DNA of 64,000 bases, taken from assembly GCF_900107725.1 (NCBI RefSeq), contig NZ_FNQO01000001.1, positions 248,001 to 312,000 on the forward strand, written 5' to 3'. Positions within the stretch are counted from its first letter, which is position 1. Each line of letters starts with the position of its first letter. The position numbers and the translations under genes were made by a program. A model generated the notes under the pieces. It saw only the letters and a list, made by a program, of their open reading frames with translations. It made no database searches and had not been told where the DNA came from. Origin of the DNA: Microbulbifer marinus (GTDB lineage Bacteria; Pseudomonadota; Gammaproteobacteria; Pseudomonadales; Cellvibrionaceae). Shown one piece after another: positions 36,770 to 46,870 of this stretch.

Positions 36770-38143
36770 ATGGCCTTACAGCTCTACAACACTTTCTCCG
36801 GACAGAAAGAAGCCTTCCAGCCACTGGTGCAAGATCGCGTGCGCATGTATGTCTGCGGCCCGACCGTGTACAACCGCGTGCATATCGGCAATGCGCGCCC
36901 GGTGGTGGTGTTCGACACCCTGTACCGGCTGCTAAAAAGAAATTTCAGCGATGTGATCTACGCGCGCAATATCACCGATATCGACGACAAGATCATGAAA
37001 GCCGCGCGCGATAACGGCGAGGAGATCGGTGTGCTGTCGGCGCGCTTCGCGCAGGCCTATTTCGAGGATATGGCCGCGCTCAACAACCTCGAGCCGGATG
37101 TCATTCCCTACGCGACCCAGCACCTGCCGGAAATGATCGACATGATCGAGCGCTTGCTTGAAAAGGGCCACGCCTATGCCGCCGAGGGGCACGTGTTGTT
37201 TGCGGTGGATTCGATGGCCGATTACGGCAAGTTGTCGAAGCGCTCGCTGGACGACATGCTCGCCGGCGCGCGGGTCGAAGTGGCACCCTACAAGAAGTAC
37301 GCCGGGGATTTCGTGCTGTGGAAGCCGTCCAAGGAAGACGAGCCCGGCTGGGACAGCCCCTGGGGCCGCGGTCGCCCCGGCTGGCACCTCGAGTGCTCGG
37401 CGATGATCAAGAAGCACCTGGGCGAGACCATCGACATTCACGGTGGCGGCCGCGACCTGACATTCCCGCACCACGAAAACGAGCGTGCCCAGAGCTGCTG
37501 CGCCAACGGTGTCGACTTCGTGCGCTACTGGATGCACAACGGCTACGTCAACATTGAAGGCGAGAAGATGTCCAAGTCCCTGGGCAACTTTCGTATGGTC
37601 AACGATCTGCTCAAGCAGTATCCGGGTGAAGTGCTGCGCTTTGCGCTGCTGTCGGCGCACTACCGCTCGGAGCTGAACTTCAGTTCCGATCTGCTGGACC
37701 AGGCCTGGCGCAGTCTCGACTCGCTCTACGGTGCGCTGCGGGAAACGGAATCCGTGGCGGCAGCCAGCGTGGATCTCGATGGCTCCGCGTTTATGGCGGC
37801 ACTCGAGGACGACCTGAACACGCCGATCGCGATCAGCGAGCTGCACCAGATCGCCAAGGATCTGAACAAGGCCGAGGCCGGCGATCAGGCGGGTCTGAGG
37901 GGCATGCTGCTGCAGGCGGGCGAGATGCTTGGCATACTGCAGCAGGACCCGGAAAGCTGGTTCCAGCAGGCCCGCGGCGACGAGTCAATTTCCGCGGAAG
38001 AAATTGAACAGCTGATCGCCGAACGCGCGCAGAGTAAAAAGGACAAAAACTATGCCCGCGCCGACGAGATCCGCGAGGAACTCAAAGCCAAGGGCGTGGT
38101 GCTGGAAGACAGCCGCGAAGGCACCAAGTGGCGGAGAGAATAG
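36770..38143 (+). CDS. cysS: cysteine--tRNA ligase
   Basis: A 457-residue class I synthetase. HIGH appears as HIGN at residues 38-41 and KMSKS as [10 protein letters not shown] near 266; the zinc ligands include C29 (YVCGPTVYN) and the LECSAM and [11 protein letters not shown] motifs. The C-terminal anticodon domain ends with [19 protein letters not shown]. The length matches E. coli CysS (461). It is flanked on both sides by REP-like elements. Confidence 0.98.
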   Translation: MALQLYNTFSGQKEAFQPLVQDRVRMYVCGPTVYNRVHIGNARPVVVFDTLYRLLKRNFSDVIYARNITDIDDKIMKAARDNGEEIGVLSARFAQAYFEDMAALNNLEPDVIPYATQHLPEMIDMIERLLEKGHAYAAEGHVLFAVDSMADYGKLSKRSLDDMLAGARVEVAPYKKYAGDFVLWKPSKEDEPGWDSPWGRGRPGWHLECSAMIKKHLGETIDIHGGGRDLTFPHHENERAQSCCANGVDFVRYWMHNGYVNIEGEKMSKSLGNFRMVNDLLKQYPGEVLRFALLSAHYRSELNFSSDLLDQAWRSLDSLYGALRETESVAAASVDLDGSAFMAALEDDLNTPIAISELHQIAKDLNKAEAGDQAGLRGMLLQAGEMLGILQQDPESWFQQARGDESISAEEIEQLIAERAQSKKDKNYARADEIREELKAKGVVLEDSREGTKWRRE

Positions 38144-38164
38144 TCACTCGCCACTAATTGATTG

Positions 38165-38242
38165 TGTCATTCCGGCGTATGCCGGAATCCAGATTCCCCG
38201 GCCCCCGGGGACTGGATATCGGCCTGCGCCGGTATGACGAAG
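38165..38242. repeat. REP-like palindromic element (copy 2)
   Basis: GTCATTCCGGCGTATGCCGG...ATCCAG is followed by its approximate inverse CTGGATATCGGCCTGCGCCGG...ATGACGA. The half-units face the opposite way compared with copy 1. Confidence 0.8.
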
Positions 38243-38282
38243 TGAAGCAAAAGCAATTTAATAAGAATCAATGGAAAGCAAA

Positions 38283-38471
38283 ATGAAAAAAATCTTTATC
38301 CTGCTCGTTTCTGCCATCGCCCTGATTACTCTGACCGCCTGTGGACCCAAGCGCGGTTCCGAGGCCTGGTGTAAGAAAATGGACGAAATCCCCAAGGGCG
38401 AGTGGTCCCTCAACGACGCCGGCGACTACACCAAGTACTGCGTATTCAAGCAAAAGCCTGAACAAGAGTAA
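38283..38471 (+). CDS. DUF3012 lipoprotein
   Basis: A 62-residue protein: a lipoprotein signal ending LTAC (cysteine near residue 20), then CGPKRGSEAWCKKMDEIPKG, and ending with YTKYCVFKQK. The SEAWC...MDEIPKGEW...YCVF pattern is the small DUF3012 family, probably with a disulfide in the periplasm. Function unknown. GGAAAG precedes the ATG at 38283. It sits 15 bp upstream of mksF and could share its transcript. Confidence 0.85.
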   Translation: MKKIFILLVSAIALITLTACGPKRGSEAWCKKMDEIPKGEWSLNDAGDYTKYCVFKQKPEQE

Positions 38472-38486
38472 GCGGAATCGACGCCG

Positions 38487-39947
38487 TTGTTCTTCGTCGA
38501 TTCCTATCAGCACTTCTTTCGCCCGCTTACCGGAAAATACCGTGAACAGGTGGTGGAGTGCCTGCGCCTGCTGTATGAGCGTCTGTATACCGCCAAGGCG
38601 GATTACGGCGAATCCCTGGCGCGCGAGCAGATCCTGGAGATATTCAGCGAGGCACTGACCCGGGCGCCGCAGCTGGACAGCGATGACAACGGCTCCGAGT
38701 CTGGGCCCTCCGCCGACAGGGAGCACCGCTTCCGAAACCTGCGCGAGCAGGCGGTATGGGTGCTGAATAGCCTGGTGGAATTCGGCTGGCTGGAAAAACA
38801 GGTGGACAGCGCAACGCTTTCCGCCACCTATCCATTCAGCCGCCGCGGGCGCCTGTTCACCCAACCGTTGGTGGAGGTGAACAGTACCCGCGTCCGCACC
38901 CGCCACCGCAATACCCGCAATACCCTCAATGCGCTGGAAGCCTTTGCGGCCCGGGGAGAGGTCCACGACCTGATCGATGCCTGGGAGTATTCAGAGCGCA
39001 TCGTCGCCGACTTCACCGACATGATCGCCGAGCTCGAAGAGCGCAAGCGCGAAATGGTGCGGGAAGTCGAGGCGCAGCTGCTGGTACAGCAGGCCACCGA
39101 CGAATTCTTTTCCTTTATGGAGAGCCGCTTCCAGCCGGATCTGGCGATCCGTCTGTCCGCCGACAGCGTGGAGAAACACCGCGATGCCATAGGCCGGGTC
39201 ATAGCGCGCATTCGCCGCAAAGAAAAGGCAGTAAAGGCCGAGTGGGAGAAGCGTCTGCGGCAGTTGCTGCCGGAGCTGGTGGAAGAGGGGCGTTCGTTGC
39301 TGTGGCTGATGCTCGATACCATCGAAGACCGCATGCGCCGCGCCTGTGAGGTCAAGCTGCCGGCATTGCGCCGCGCGCTGCAGGGGTTTACCAAGCGCGC
39401 CGACATCATTATCCGCCAGCTGAGTTATCTGCACAGCCAGTCTGAAGGTGAGTTCGCCGATCTGTGCCAGCGCCTTGGCGACAATACAGAGAAATCTGCA
39501 TTACTCGAGCGTCTCGGCGGCGAGCTGGGCGGATTTCAGTTGCGCTTATTCGATCCGAAACAGACGCAGTTGTGGCAGCGCAGCCGGCGGCAGCCGGTCA
39601 ATACCCGGGTCGAGGATGAATCGCCGCTGGCGGAAGAAAGCCGCCGCGACATTGTGCTGCAGCAGTTGCTGGATCAGGCATTCAACTTCAACAGCAGCCA
39701 CCTGCGCGATTATCTGCACAAGGCGCTGGGCGACGGTCGCCGTATCAGCAGTCGAGACCTGCCGTTGCAAGATGCGCGTGACCTGCTGGCGATGAGCCAT
39801 ATGCTGGAGGCAGCGGCCGTAAACCAGGCCGGCGCGGCCGCGGTACAGGTGGAATTTACCGGTGCAACCGCCAGCAACGACTATTTTGCCCAATTCGACG
39901 AATACTTCTTGGAAGTAAAGAACCTGGAGCCGAAAGAAAGTGATTGA
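38487..39947 (+). CDS. mksF: condensin-like kleisin subunit MksF (JetA-like)
   Basis: A 486-residue soluble protein of the MksF/JetA family, the kleisin that bridges the SMC heads. The N-terminal [19 protein letters not shown] and [15 protein letters not shown] segments, the winged-helix-like region around [16 protein letters not shown], a long helical middle and the C-terminal [16 protein letters not shown] are family features. The start is TTG at 38487. It overlaps mksE by 8 bp. It belongs to the F-E-B operon order known from Pseudomonas MksBEF. Confidence 0.88.
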   Translation: MFFVDSYQHFFRPLTGKYREQVVECLRLLYERLYTAKADYGESLAREQILEIFSEALTRAPQLDSDDNGSESGPSADREHRFRNLREQAVWVLNSLVEFGWLEKQVDSATLSATYPFSRRGRLFTQPLVEVNSTRVRTRHRNTRNTLNALEAFAARGEVHDLIDAWEYSERIVADFTDMIAELEERKREMVREVEAQLLVQQATDEFFSFMESRFQPDLAIRLSADSVEKHRDAIGRVIARIRRKEKAVKAEWEKRLRQLLPELVEEGRSLLWLMLDTIEDRMRRACEVKLPALRRALQGFTKRADIIIRQLSYLHSQSEGEFADLCQRLGDNTEKSALLERLGGELGGFQLRLFDPKQTQLWQRSRRQPVNTRVEDESPLAEESRRDIVLQQLLDQAFNFNSSHLRDYLHKALGDGRRISSRDLPLQDARDLLAMSHMLEAAAVNQAGAAAVQVEFTGATASNDYFAQFDEYFLEVKNLEPKESD

Positions 39948-40698
39948 ACAGGCTTTGGAAGAAGCGCTGGCCCAGTGTCGCCTGACGCGCGGGGAGTTTT
40001 CCGAGTTATTGGTGCGGCTGCTGGATTACGGGGTCATCTGTCGCGATGAGAGCCAGGTGGAAACGGTTCTGTACGACCGCTTCCAGCGCTGCGAGCAGTT
40101 GATTCGCGAGTGGCTGGCACCGCTGGGGCTGCGCCTGCAGCACGACAGCCGCTTTCAGTTTATCCGCGTCTACCCGCCCGGTGCCGAGGTGCCCGGCATG
40201 CCGGACCAGGAAGAACCCCATCACGGCGGTTTCCGCGCCCGCCTGACCCAGCAGGAAGTCGCCGCGATTCTCGTGCTGCGCGTCGAATACGACAAGGCGC
40301 TGCGGGAGGGACAGGTGGATGAAAATGGCTGTGCCGCGCTGTCCCTGGAGGCGCTGGAGCTCGGGCTGCGCAACCTGCTGAAAATGTCACTCCCAGACAA
40401 ACTGGCGGAGCGCAAGAACCTGCTGAAGAAGCTCCGCCAGCTGCGCCTGGTGCAGTTTGCCGGTGAGGAGACGGAATCTGTCGCGGAGATCTGGCTGCGT
40501 GTGCGTCCAACCATTGCGCACTTCGTCAGCGAAGAAACACTGCAGCAGCTGTTCGACGGACAGCCGGCCGCCGAGGCCGGCGAAGAGAAAGAAGAAAAAT
40601 CCACTGAAACGACAGAGCGCATCACTCCTGACAGCGAAGATCACAGCCTCTTTGCAGACAGTGCAGTGACAGACGAGGAGCGCGAGAGTGTTTCTTAA
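39940..40698 (+). CDS. mksE: condensin-like KITE subunit MksE (DUF4194, JetB-like)
   Basis: A 252-residue protein with the DUF4194 domain: [49 protein letters not shown] and [19 protein letters not shown], which form tandem winged helices that bind the kleisin. The C-terminal tail is acidic and probably disordered. It starts with GTG overlapping mksF by 8 bp, and its stop overlaps mksB by 11 bp, so the three subunits are translationally coupled. Confidence 0.9.
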   Translation: MIEQALEEALAQCRLTRGEFSELLVRLLDYGVICRDESQVETVLYDRFQRCEQLIREWLAPLGLRLQHDSRFQFIRVYPPGAEVPGMPDQEEPHHGGFRARLTQQEVAAILVLRVEYDKALREGQVDENGCAALSLEALELGLRNLLKMSLPDKLAERKNLLKKLRQLRLVQFAGEETESVAEIWLRVRPTIAHFVSEETLQQLFDGQPAAEAGEEKEEKSTETTERITPDSEDHSLFADSAVTDEERESVS

Positions 40699-43600
40699 AA
40701 AACTGATTCTGATCAACTGGGGCAACATTCCCCAGCTGGAATACGAGTTCGGCCCGATCAACCTGTTTTCCGGCGGCAACGGCTCCGGCAAGACGACGGC
40801 TGCCGATGCGATCCAGACCCTGATGACCGCAGCGCACGACACGCTGTTCACCTTTAATCCGGGGCAGGACGAGACGACCCAGCGCGGCCGCGGCGGCAAG
40901 CAGGTGCGTACACTCGCCTCCTATGTGCTCGGCTGTGACGACGGCAGTTACGCCCGCCTGCAGCCCACCGACTGCTATATCGCCGGCGTTTTCTACCCGA
41001 CCGCAGGTGAGGACGGCGACCCCTTTACTTCGGTGATGGCGATCCGCGCGCACCTGGATAGCAGCAGCAAGCCCGCACAGGCGCGCCAGGACGACCTGCG
41101 CTTCTTTATTTTCCCCGGTGAGCAGCTTTCCATTGGTGACTTTATTCGCGAGTACAAGGATGGCAAACACCTGTTGCCGCTGGATAAGTTTTACGGAGTG
41201 CTCGGCAAGCAGTTCGAAAAAGTAGAGCAGTACGACAAGAAAAAGGCCTACCTGCGCCGCCTCTACGGCGCGTTGCGCGGTCGCCGCGACGCGGTGCCCG
41301 ACCGCGAGGCGATGCACGCGGCGCGCACCTTCGCCAATTTCATGGCGTACAAGCCGGTCAAAAGCATCAACGATTTCGTGGCCCAGGAAGTGCTGGAGAA
41401 GCGCGACCTGGGGGATGCCATCCGCTCGGTGTCCGAACTGATGAAAACCATCCACGCAATGGAGCTGGAGGCGCGCCAGATTGTCGAGCGGGTGTCGTCT
41501 CTGGAGCAGATTGCCCACTCCGCCGACCTTTATCGGGAGCAGTGGCTGCAGTTGCGGCTGCAGGAATATCTGCAGGCGCGCCACCGCCAGCTGCGGGTGC
41601 AGAAAACCTACCTTGCCGGCAAGAGTAATCAGCAACAGTTGCGCGCCGATCTGCAGAGCAACGAGCGCGAGACACGCGTCGCGCTCGAGCGCATCGAGCA
41701 GCTCAACCAGCAGTTGGTTGAGTTGCAGGCACAGCGCCTTGGTATCGACGCCCTGCGCAGCAAGGACCAGCTCGAGCAGCGTATCAACGGCGCCCACCGG
41801 CAACTGTCGGAGCAGGGCGCTCCGCTGGCTGCCCAGGAGCGGCAATGGCAGCGCAACCGCGCCGCCGCGGAGGAACTGCTGAGCCTGTTGAACGGCACTG
41901 CCGCGGAGCTGGAGATTCCCGCGCTGGGCAACAAGACGCTGGTGCAGTGCATCAAGCAGATTGCCCGCGAAGAGGAGTTGCCGGACCTGCACAAGTTGCT
42001 GGGCAAGGACTGGATCGACCTGGCCGCACTGGAGCCACTGCGCGAGCGGGCGGCGAGCAGTGAGGCCCTGCACAATAAACTCTACGGTTTGCTGGTCGGC
42101 ACCGATTCCGCTGATAACGCCGTGAGTGACAACCAGAGTCTGCGCGAACAGATCAATCAGCAGGTATCCCGCTGGGAGCTGAAAGTGCAGCAACTGCAGA
42201 AACAGCTGCACGCGCAGGAGAACCGTATTCAGCATCTGCAGGCCAACCGGGTGCGCTATCCGCAATCGGTTGAGCAGGCGCTGGCGGCGATTCGCGAACA
42301 GTGTCCGGCGGCGGAGCCGCGGGTGCTGTGTGACTATGTGGAAGTATTGGACGAGCGTTGGCAGATGGCGGTCGAGGGCTACCTCGGCGGTGCGCGCTTC
42401 TCGATTATCGTGGAGCCGGAGCACGAGGCCGCGGCGATTCGCATTGTGCGCAATATGCCCGGCCGCAGCAATCGCGCGCGGGTGATCCAGGGGGACAAGG
42501 CGCGCCGCGATGCGGAGCGAGCATCGGTGGCCAAAGACTCCATTGTCGAGTTGATGGAATTCAGCCACAAGACGGCCGAGTACTACTTGCGTGCGTCCTA
42601 CGGCTCGGTGCTGCAGGTTCGCGATGAGGGCGAACTGCGCGGTACCCGTCGCGGCCTGACCGCGGACGGCCTGGCCAGCGGCAACTACAGTATGTGGCGC
42701 TGTGATATCGACGATGCGGAACTGGTATTCGGTCAGGGGGCCCGCGCGCGAGCGCTGGCGGCGCAGCAGCAGGCCATGGAGCAACTGCTGGCCGAGGCGA
42801 CTCAGGTCAACGAACAGTACCAGCTGTATCGCCGTGTCGCTGCGGCCGTGCGCGAACTGAGCGGCCTGCAGTTGTTACCGGTGGTGGATGCCGCCCTGGC
42901 GGCCCAGCGCGAATGGCGCAGTGCCGAACAGGCGCTGGAAAACCTGGATCTGCAGGACTGCGAACAGCTCGAGCAGCAAGTGGCGGAGCTGAAGGCGCAG
43001 CTGCAAGCACAGCAGAAGACTCAGTCCGGCCTGCAGAACCAGGCCGGCAAGCTGGAGCGGGACCTGGAAAACACCGGCAAGCAGTTGAAGGCGCTGTCCG
43101 CCGAGCTGGATACCCTCGACGATGCACTCAGCGATTGCGAAGCCGCGGTGCGGCGCATCTCCCAGATCACGCCCGACTACGACGCCGAACAAATTCTCGA
43201 GCAGGCGGATGAGCAGGCCGAGCGCGCCGGCGACAGCTTTGATTTTGGTGCCGATATCGAAGAGTGGCAGGGATTACTGGAGAAATACTGCCGTCAGCTG
43301 GACCGGGCGGTAATGGACTACAACGCCAACTGCGCCGCCGGCGATACGCTGGTGTTCGAGCCGGACCTGGGGAACGGTCACAATGAGGCGCTGTTCAAGC
43401 TGGTGTGCGGCCTGTACAGCCAGGTGGAGAAGCTGCGCAACCGCCTGAAGAACAACCTGCTGGTAGACCGGCACGAGCAGCTGCTGGGGCTGAAGAAGTC
43501 CTTCAACACCACCTTTGTCACGCACCTGTGCCACGCGATCTACCAGTCGATCAACGACGGCAAGCGCGTGCTGGACGACCTGAACAAGGAACTGGAGCAT

Positions 43601-44332
43601 CACCGCTTCGGCGCGGATCGTGAGCGCTTCCGTTTCGCCTACAGCTGGGTGCCGGAATTCAAGGAGTACTGGAATTTTTTCAAGGCGGTGATCGAGCTTC
43701 CAAATCTTGGCGAGGAAGAAAACCTGTTCGACGCCCAGCTATCTCAGGCCCATATGAAGGTACGCGACAAGCTGCTGAATATGCTACTGAGCGAAGACGA
43801 GCAGGTGGCGCGGCGGGAGCTGGATCGCATCAGCGATTATCGCAACTACCGCAACTACGAGATTTTCAAGGAGCCCGAGGGCAAGGAGCCGATCGCGCTG
43901 AGCCAGTACGGTACCGGCTCCGGCGGCCAGCTGGAAACGCCAGCCTATATCATCCGTTCGGCGGCGGTGACGTCGGCGTTCCGCTTCAATGAGGGCAGCA
44001 GCCACCTGCAGATGGTACTGGTGGACGAAGCCTTCTCGAAGATGGATGAATCCCGCTCGCGGGAGGTAATCCGCTACCTGACAGAGACCCTCGGCCTGCA
44101 ACTGCTGTTTATCATGCCGAGCAGCAAGTCGGGGCCATTCATGGACCTGATCTCCAACCAGTTCGTGTTCAGTAAATGCCCGAGCGCCAAGCCCGTCGGC
44201 CAGCTCAATACCCGCGTCTATGTGGACCGCAAGGTCTGTAACCGGGAGAAGATCGCGGAGCTCTGGGCCAACCACCGCCGCACGATTCGGCAACAGGCGT
44301 CGCTGGACTTCATGGAGTTGGTGGAGGGGTGA
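40688..44332 (+). CDS. mksB: condensin-like SMC ATPase MksB (JetC-like)
   Basis: A 1214-residue SMC-type ATPase. Walker A is [11 protein letters not shown] (G30-T37), the ABC signature GTGSGGQ is at 1075-1081, and Walker B MVLVDEAF has D1113 and E1114, followed by SKMDESRS. Long coiled coils surround a hinge at about residues 520-690. With MksE and MksF it would form a loop-extruding complex acting in chromosome organisation or plasmid exclusion. The start is GTG. No JetD/DUF2220-type nuclease gene follows, which favours a housekeeping condensin over the nuclease-armed Wadjet defence system. Confidence 0.92.
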   Translation: MFLKKLILINWGNIPQLEYEFGPINLFSGGNGSGKTTAADAIQTLMTAAHDTLFTFNPGQDETTQRGRGGKQVRTLASYVLGCDDGSYARLQPTDCYIAGVFYPTAGEDGDPFTSVMAIRAHLDSSSKPAQARQDDLRFFIFPGEQLSIGDFIREYKDGKHLLPLDKFYGVLGKQFEKVEQYDKKKAYLRRLYGALRGRRDAVPDREAMHAARTFANFMAYKPVKSINDFVAQEVLEKRDLGDAIRSVSELMKTIHAMELEARQIVERVSSLEQIAHSADLYREQWLQLRLQEYLQARHRQLRVQKTYLAGKSNQQQLRADLQSNERETRVALERIEQLNQQLVELQAQRLGIDALRSKDQLEQRINGAHRQLSEQGAPLAAQERQWQRNRAAAEELLSLLNGTAAELEIPALGNKTLVQCIKQIAREEELPDLHKLLGKDWIDLAALEPLRERAASSEALHNKLYGLLVGTDSADNAVSDNQSLREQINQQVSRWELKVQQLQKQLHAQENRIQHLQANRVRYPQSVEQALAAIREQCPAAEPRVLCDYVEVLDERWQMAVEGYLGGARFSIIVEPEHEAAAIRIVRNMPGRSNRARVIQGDKARRDAERASVAKDSIVELMEFSHKTAEYYLRASYGSVLQVRDEGELRGTRRGLTADGLASGNYSMWRCDIDDAELVFGQGARARALAAQQQAMEQLLAEATQVNEQYQLYRRVAAAVRELSGLQLLPVVDAALAAQREWRSAEQALENLDLQDCEQLEQQVAELKAQLQAQQKTQSGLQNQAGKLERDLENTGKQLKALSAELDTLDDALSDCEAAVRRISQITPDYDAEQILEQADEQAERAGDSFDFGADIEEWQGLLEKYCRQLDRAVMDYNANCAAGDTLVFEPDLGNGHNEALFKLVCGLYSQVEKLRNRLKNNLLVDRHEQLLGLKKSFNTTFVTHLCHAIYQSINDGKRVLDDLNKELEHHRFGADRERFRFAYSWVPEFKEYWNFFKAVIELPNLGEEENLFDAQLSQAHMKVRDKLLNMLLSEDEQVARRELDRISDYRNYRNYEIFKEPEGKEPIALSQYGTGSGGQLETPAYIIRSAAVTSAFRFNEGSSHLQMVLVDEAFSKMDESRSREVIRYLTETLGLQLLFIMPSSKSGPFMDLISNQFVFSKCPSAKPVGQLNTRVYVDRKVCNREKIAELWANHRRTIRQQASLDFMELVEG

Positions 44333-44449
44333 CCGGGATTTACTAGTCAGTTTTGACTATTGCAAATAGTGCGCAACTTCTCGGAAGATGCAGCCAGTTT
44401 GCTGTAAAAATCACCTTTCGTCACATAAAGGGAATTTCTGGAGATTGCT

Positions 44450-44920
44450 ATGCGTCAGTTTTCCATACTGGTCATTTTCGTTTTGGCCTTTGGCGGCGCC
44501 GCGGTGATGTATGAGAAGGAGAGCCGCAAAGTCAAAGGGGTGCTTACCCAAATCACCGAGCTGCAGGCGCAGCTGGGGGACCTGCAGGCCGAGGTCAATC
44601 GCCTCGACGGCGAGCTGGAGGCGGTCAAGCTGGCGGAGCGTCGTCGCCCCAATCTGAAGAACATTGCCACCCGGGTTCGCACACAGGATCGTCCGGCCTC
44701 GACCAGTGCTGCTCCCGTGCGTAGTACTGACGGCGGCAAGTCGCGCCAGCTGATCGCGTCTGATGTGACCAGTGCGCCGCCGGCCATACATGGTCGCGAT
44801 GACGAGGAAACGGCCGACGACAGCGAATGGAATCGCCCTACAGTGGACGCGGAACAGTATCAAGGCCAGAGTACCGGCGAAGGCGGCAGCGAACAGCCGG
44901 CCGCGGACCCCTACCAGTAA
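44450..44920 (+). CDS. membrane-anchored coiled-coil protein, unrecognised
   Basis: A 156-residue protein. An N-terminal hydrophobic anchor (residues 4-20, FSILVIFVLAFGGAAVMY) is followed by a heptad-rich coiled coil (about 25-65, LTQITELQAQLGDLQAEVNRLDGELEAV) and a disordered, serine/acid-rich C-terminus. GGAG precedes the ATG. The architecture suits a periplasmic scaffold, but no family is recognised. It is followed by a strong terminator, so it is the end of a transcript or a single gene. Confidence 0.72.
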   Translation: MRQFSILVIFVLAFGGAAVMYEKESRKVKGVLTQITELQAQLGDLQAEVNRLDGELEAVKLAERRRPNLKNIATRVRTQDRPASTSAAPVRSTDGGKSRQLIASDVTSAPPAIHGRDDEETADDSEWNRPTVDAEQYQGQSTGEGGSEQPAADPYQ

Positions 44921-44952
44921 ACCGCGCCATTCTGCCATTGAATCTAAATTAC

Positions 44953-45011
44953 AAAGCCCCCAAATTGTCCGCATCCAGGCGTGAGGCGCCGCGGACAATT
45001 TGGGGGTTTTG
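44953..45011 (+). terminator. strong rho-independent terminator with large loop
   Basis: A perfect 16-bp stem (CCCCCAAATTGTCCGC, 44957-44972, with 44991-45006), an 18-nt loop that can itself pair (GGCG...GCGCC), then TTTTG; it could act in both directions. Confidence 0.88.
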
Positions 45012-45066
45012 TCGTTTCGAGCCGGCAAAATCCCGGTTCAATAGTTGCTAAGGAGTGGATCCGTCC

Positions 45067-45537
45067 ATGTCATCGAGCCAGTTTTACGCTTCACTGAACG
45101 AACAACTTGCCGGGCTGCTGTCCGGGGAAACTGACTGGCTGGCCAACGCCGCCAATGCCAGCGCGCTGCTGTATATGGAGCTCGAGGACATCAACTGGGC
45201 CGGATTCTATTTCCTGCACGGAGAGGAGTTGCGACTTGGACCCTTCCAGGGCAAGCCGGCCTGCACCCGAATCCCGGTCGGCGCGGGTGTCTGCGGCACG
45301 GCGGTGGCCACCGGTGAATCCCAGCTGGTGGAAGATGTACATCAGTTCCCGGGACATATCGCCTGCGACGCGGTGTCCGCATCCGAAGTGGTAATCCCTC
45401 TCTACGACGGCGAGCGCTGCCTCGGCGTGCTGGATATCGACAGCCCGAGCGTGGCCCGTTTCTCTGCCGAGGATCTCGCCGGACTGCAGCAATTCGCCCG
45501 GGTGCTGCTGGACGCGTCAGATCTCTCCGCCGCCTGA
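45067..45537 (+). CDS. msrC: free methionine-(R)-sulfoxide reductase (GAF domain)
   Basis: About 156 residues forming a single GAF domain. The three cysteines PAC, GVC and IAC are spaced 10 and 24 residues apart, exactly as C84, C94 and C118 of E. coli fRMsr, the last being catalytic. It reduces free methionine-R-sulfoxide. The ATG at 45067 is preferred because AGGAG lies 11 bases upstream; the earlier GTG has it too close. It overlaps the next gene by one base. Confidence 0.92.
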   Translation: MSSSQFYASLNEQLAGLLSGETDWLANAANASALLYMELEDINWAGFYFLHGEELRLGPFQGKPACTRIPVGAGVCGTAVATGESQLVEDVHQFPGHIACDAVSASEVVIPLYDGERCLGVLDIDSPSVARFSAEDLAGLQQFARVLLDASDLSAA

Positions 45538-46283
45538 TGGCGCTGCTGTGGCAGAAGCGGGTAGGGGACTGCGAATACCAGGTGCGCAGTCACGGTGCCA
45601 GTGTTCGCCTGTACAGCAATGGGGTTTTCCACTCCCAGTGGAATCCGCGGGACCCGCTGAAAGGTTCCCTGTGGGAGTTGTTGTTACTGCCGGCTTTTTT
45701 CCGTGACATTTCACAGGTGAAATCGGTACTGCTGTTGGGTGTGGGTGGCGGTGCCCTTATCCGCTTGCTGCAGCAATTTTTTGACCCGGCCAGGATCGTC
45801 GGCGTGGATCTGGATGCGACGCATCTCGATATCGCCCGCCGGTATTTTGGCGTGCGCGACGCAGAACTGGTGTGTGCCGATGCCAGGGAGTTTGTCGGTG
45901 AGCTGCAGTCGGCGACGGAGCCGCAGACCTTCGATCTGGTCATTGATGATCTGTTTGGTCACGGCTCCGGCGAAGCGCAGCGCGCGGTTGCCGCCGACCC
46001 TGCATGGTGCCGCAGCCTGTTGCACTTGTTGAACCAAAATGGCGTGCTGGTCAGCAACTTCGGCAGCCGGCGGGAGTTGCTGGACAGTGGCTGGCGTGAC
46101 CAGGGCGTGCGCAGCCAGCTGCATGGCGGCTGGACCGCCGAGCTGCCCTCCTATGAAAACGCCATCCTGGCGGTCAGCAGAGAGCCGTTGTCTCTGGCCG
46201 ATCTGACCAAAAATGCTCCAGATAAGATCAATCCGCACAATCCAGCTCGCCGACTGCACAGCCGGTTGCGCCGGCTTTCCTGA
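45537..46283 (+). CDS. spermidine synthase-like methyltransferase-fold protein
   Basis: A 248-residue protein with a Rossmann-like SAM/dcSAM-binding fold. VLLLGVGGGALIRLLQQFF, VGVDLDATHLDIARRYFG and DLVIDDLFGHGSG are the usual landmarks of the spermidine synthase family. The N-terminal beta domain of true spermidine synthases is short here, and the proton-acceptor aspartate context is altered, so polyamine activity is uncertain. TGATG overlap with msrC indicates coupling. Confidence 0.8.
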   Translation: MALLWQKRVGDCEYQVRSHGASVRLYSNGVFHSQWNPRDPLKGSLWELLLLPAFFRDISQVKSVLLLGVGGGALIRLLQQFFDPARIVGVDLDATHLDIARRYFGVRDAELVCADAREFVGELQSATEPQTFDLVIDDLFGHGSGEAQRAVAADPAWCRSLLHLLNQNGVLVSNFGSRRELLDSGWRDQGVRSQLHGGWTAELPSYENAILAVSREPLSLADLTKNAPDKINPHNPARRLHSRLRRLS

Positions 46284-46387
46284 TCCTGCCGCAAATACAA
46301 GCATCCTGTTGCGCCATTGTCGGTTGGCGCCCTTTGACACTGCGTGTCTATACTGAAAAAAGGCAATTATTTTCCCGGGATCGGTCG

Positions 46388-46843
46388 ATGCGCTACAAAA
46401 CTGTGGAGGAAGTAATCCAGGATGGGCGGGATTTTCATGCCAAACTGGCGCAGCAGTACGGCGAATATGAGCAGCTGGCCACCAACAGACGTATAGAGTT
46501 GTTGTTGGACCAGTTAAAGCGGCGCGAGGACTCCATGAAGCATTCACTGGAGAACTTTCACGCCGATCTCAGTCCCGGGGCCTTGCACACCTGGGTACAG
46601 TTTGCCCCCGAGGGGCGCGAGAAAGAATTCCTGCAGCGGTTGCGCAATATCGATATCGACAATCTCGACGATATCGCCAAGCTGGCGCTGGATATCGAGA
46701 TATATCTGGCGGACCAGTACCGCGATCTGGCGCAGGGGGCGGAAACGCCGTCCGCGCGGGATGCATTCGAGCGGCTGCGACAGCTGGAGGAGCTGGAAGA
46801 GCACACGCTGTCGATGAACCTGTGCAACTTGCGCGACTATTAG
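46388..46843 (+). CDS. uncharacterised helical protein (151 aa)
   Basis: An acidic, all-helical soluble protein starting MRYKTVEEVIQDGRDFHAKLA. Heptad-like helices (QLATNRRIELLLDQLKRRED, ARDAFERLRQLEELEEHTLS) could form a four-helix bundle of the ferritin-like type, but no convincing metal-ligand ExxH pairs are present. The ATG at 46388 is preferred to an upstream in-frame one that lacks a ribosome-binding site. It is convergent with rsmC; a GGGACCC/GGGTCC hairpin at about 46855-46870 lies between the two. Confidence 0.65.
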   Translation: MRYKTVEEVIQDGRDFHAKLAQQYGEYEQLATNRRIELLLDQLKRREDSMKHSLENFHADLSPGALHTWVQFAPEGREKEFLQRLRNIDIDNLDDIAKLALDIEIYLADQYRDLAQGAETPSARDAFERLRQLEELEEHTLSMNLCNLRDY

Positions 46844-46870
46844 CAGTGGCACCAGGGACCCGATGGGGTC

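Noticed and set aside
40622..42784. 720-codon open frame opposite mksB, and a 506-codon frame opposite glnS (34889-36409)
   Set aside because: Both mirror well-supported genes, are leucine/glutamine- or valine/histidine-rich without domains, and have no ribosome-binding sites.
44333..45054. Possible JetD nuclease completing a Wadjet defence system
   Set aside because: The only gene here is a small coiled-coil membrane protein, followed by a terminator; no DUF2220/TOPRIM-like sequence is present, so a defence call is not supported.
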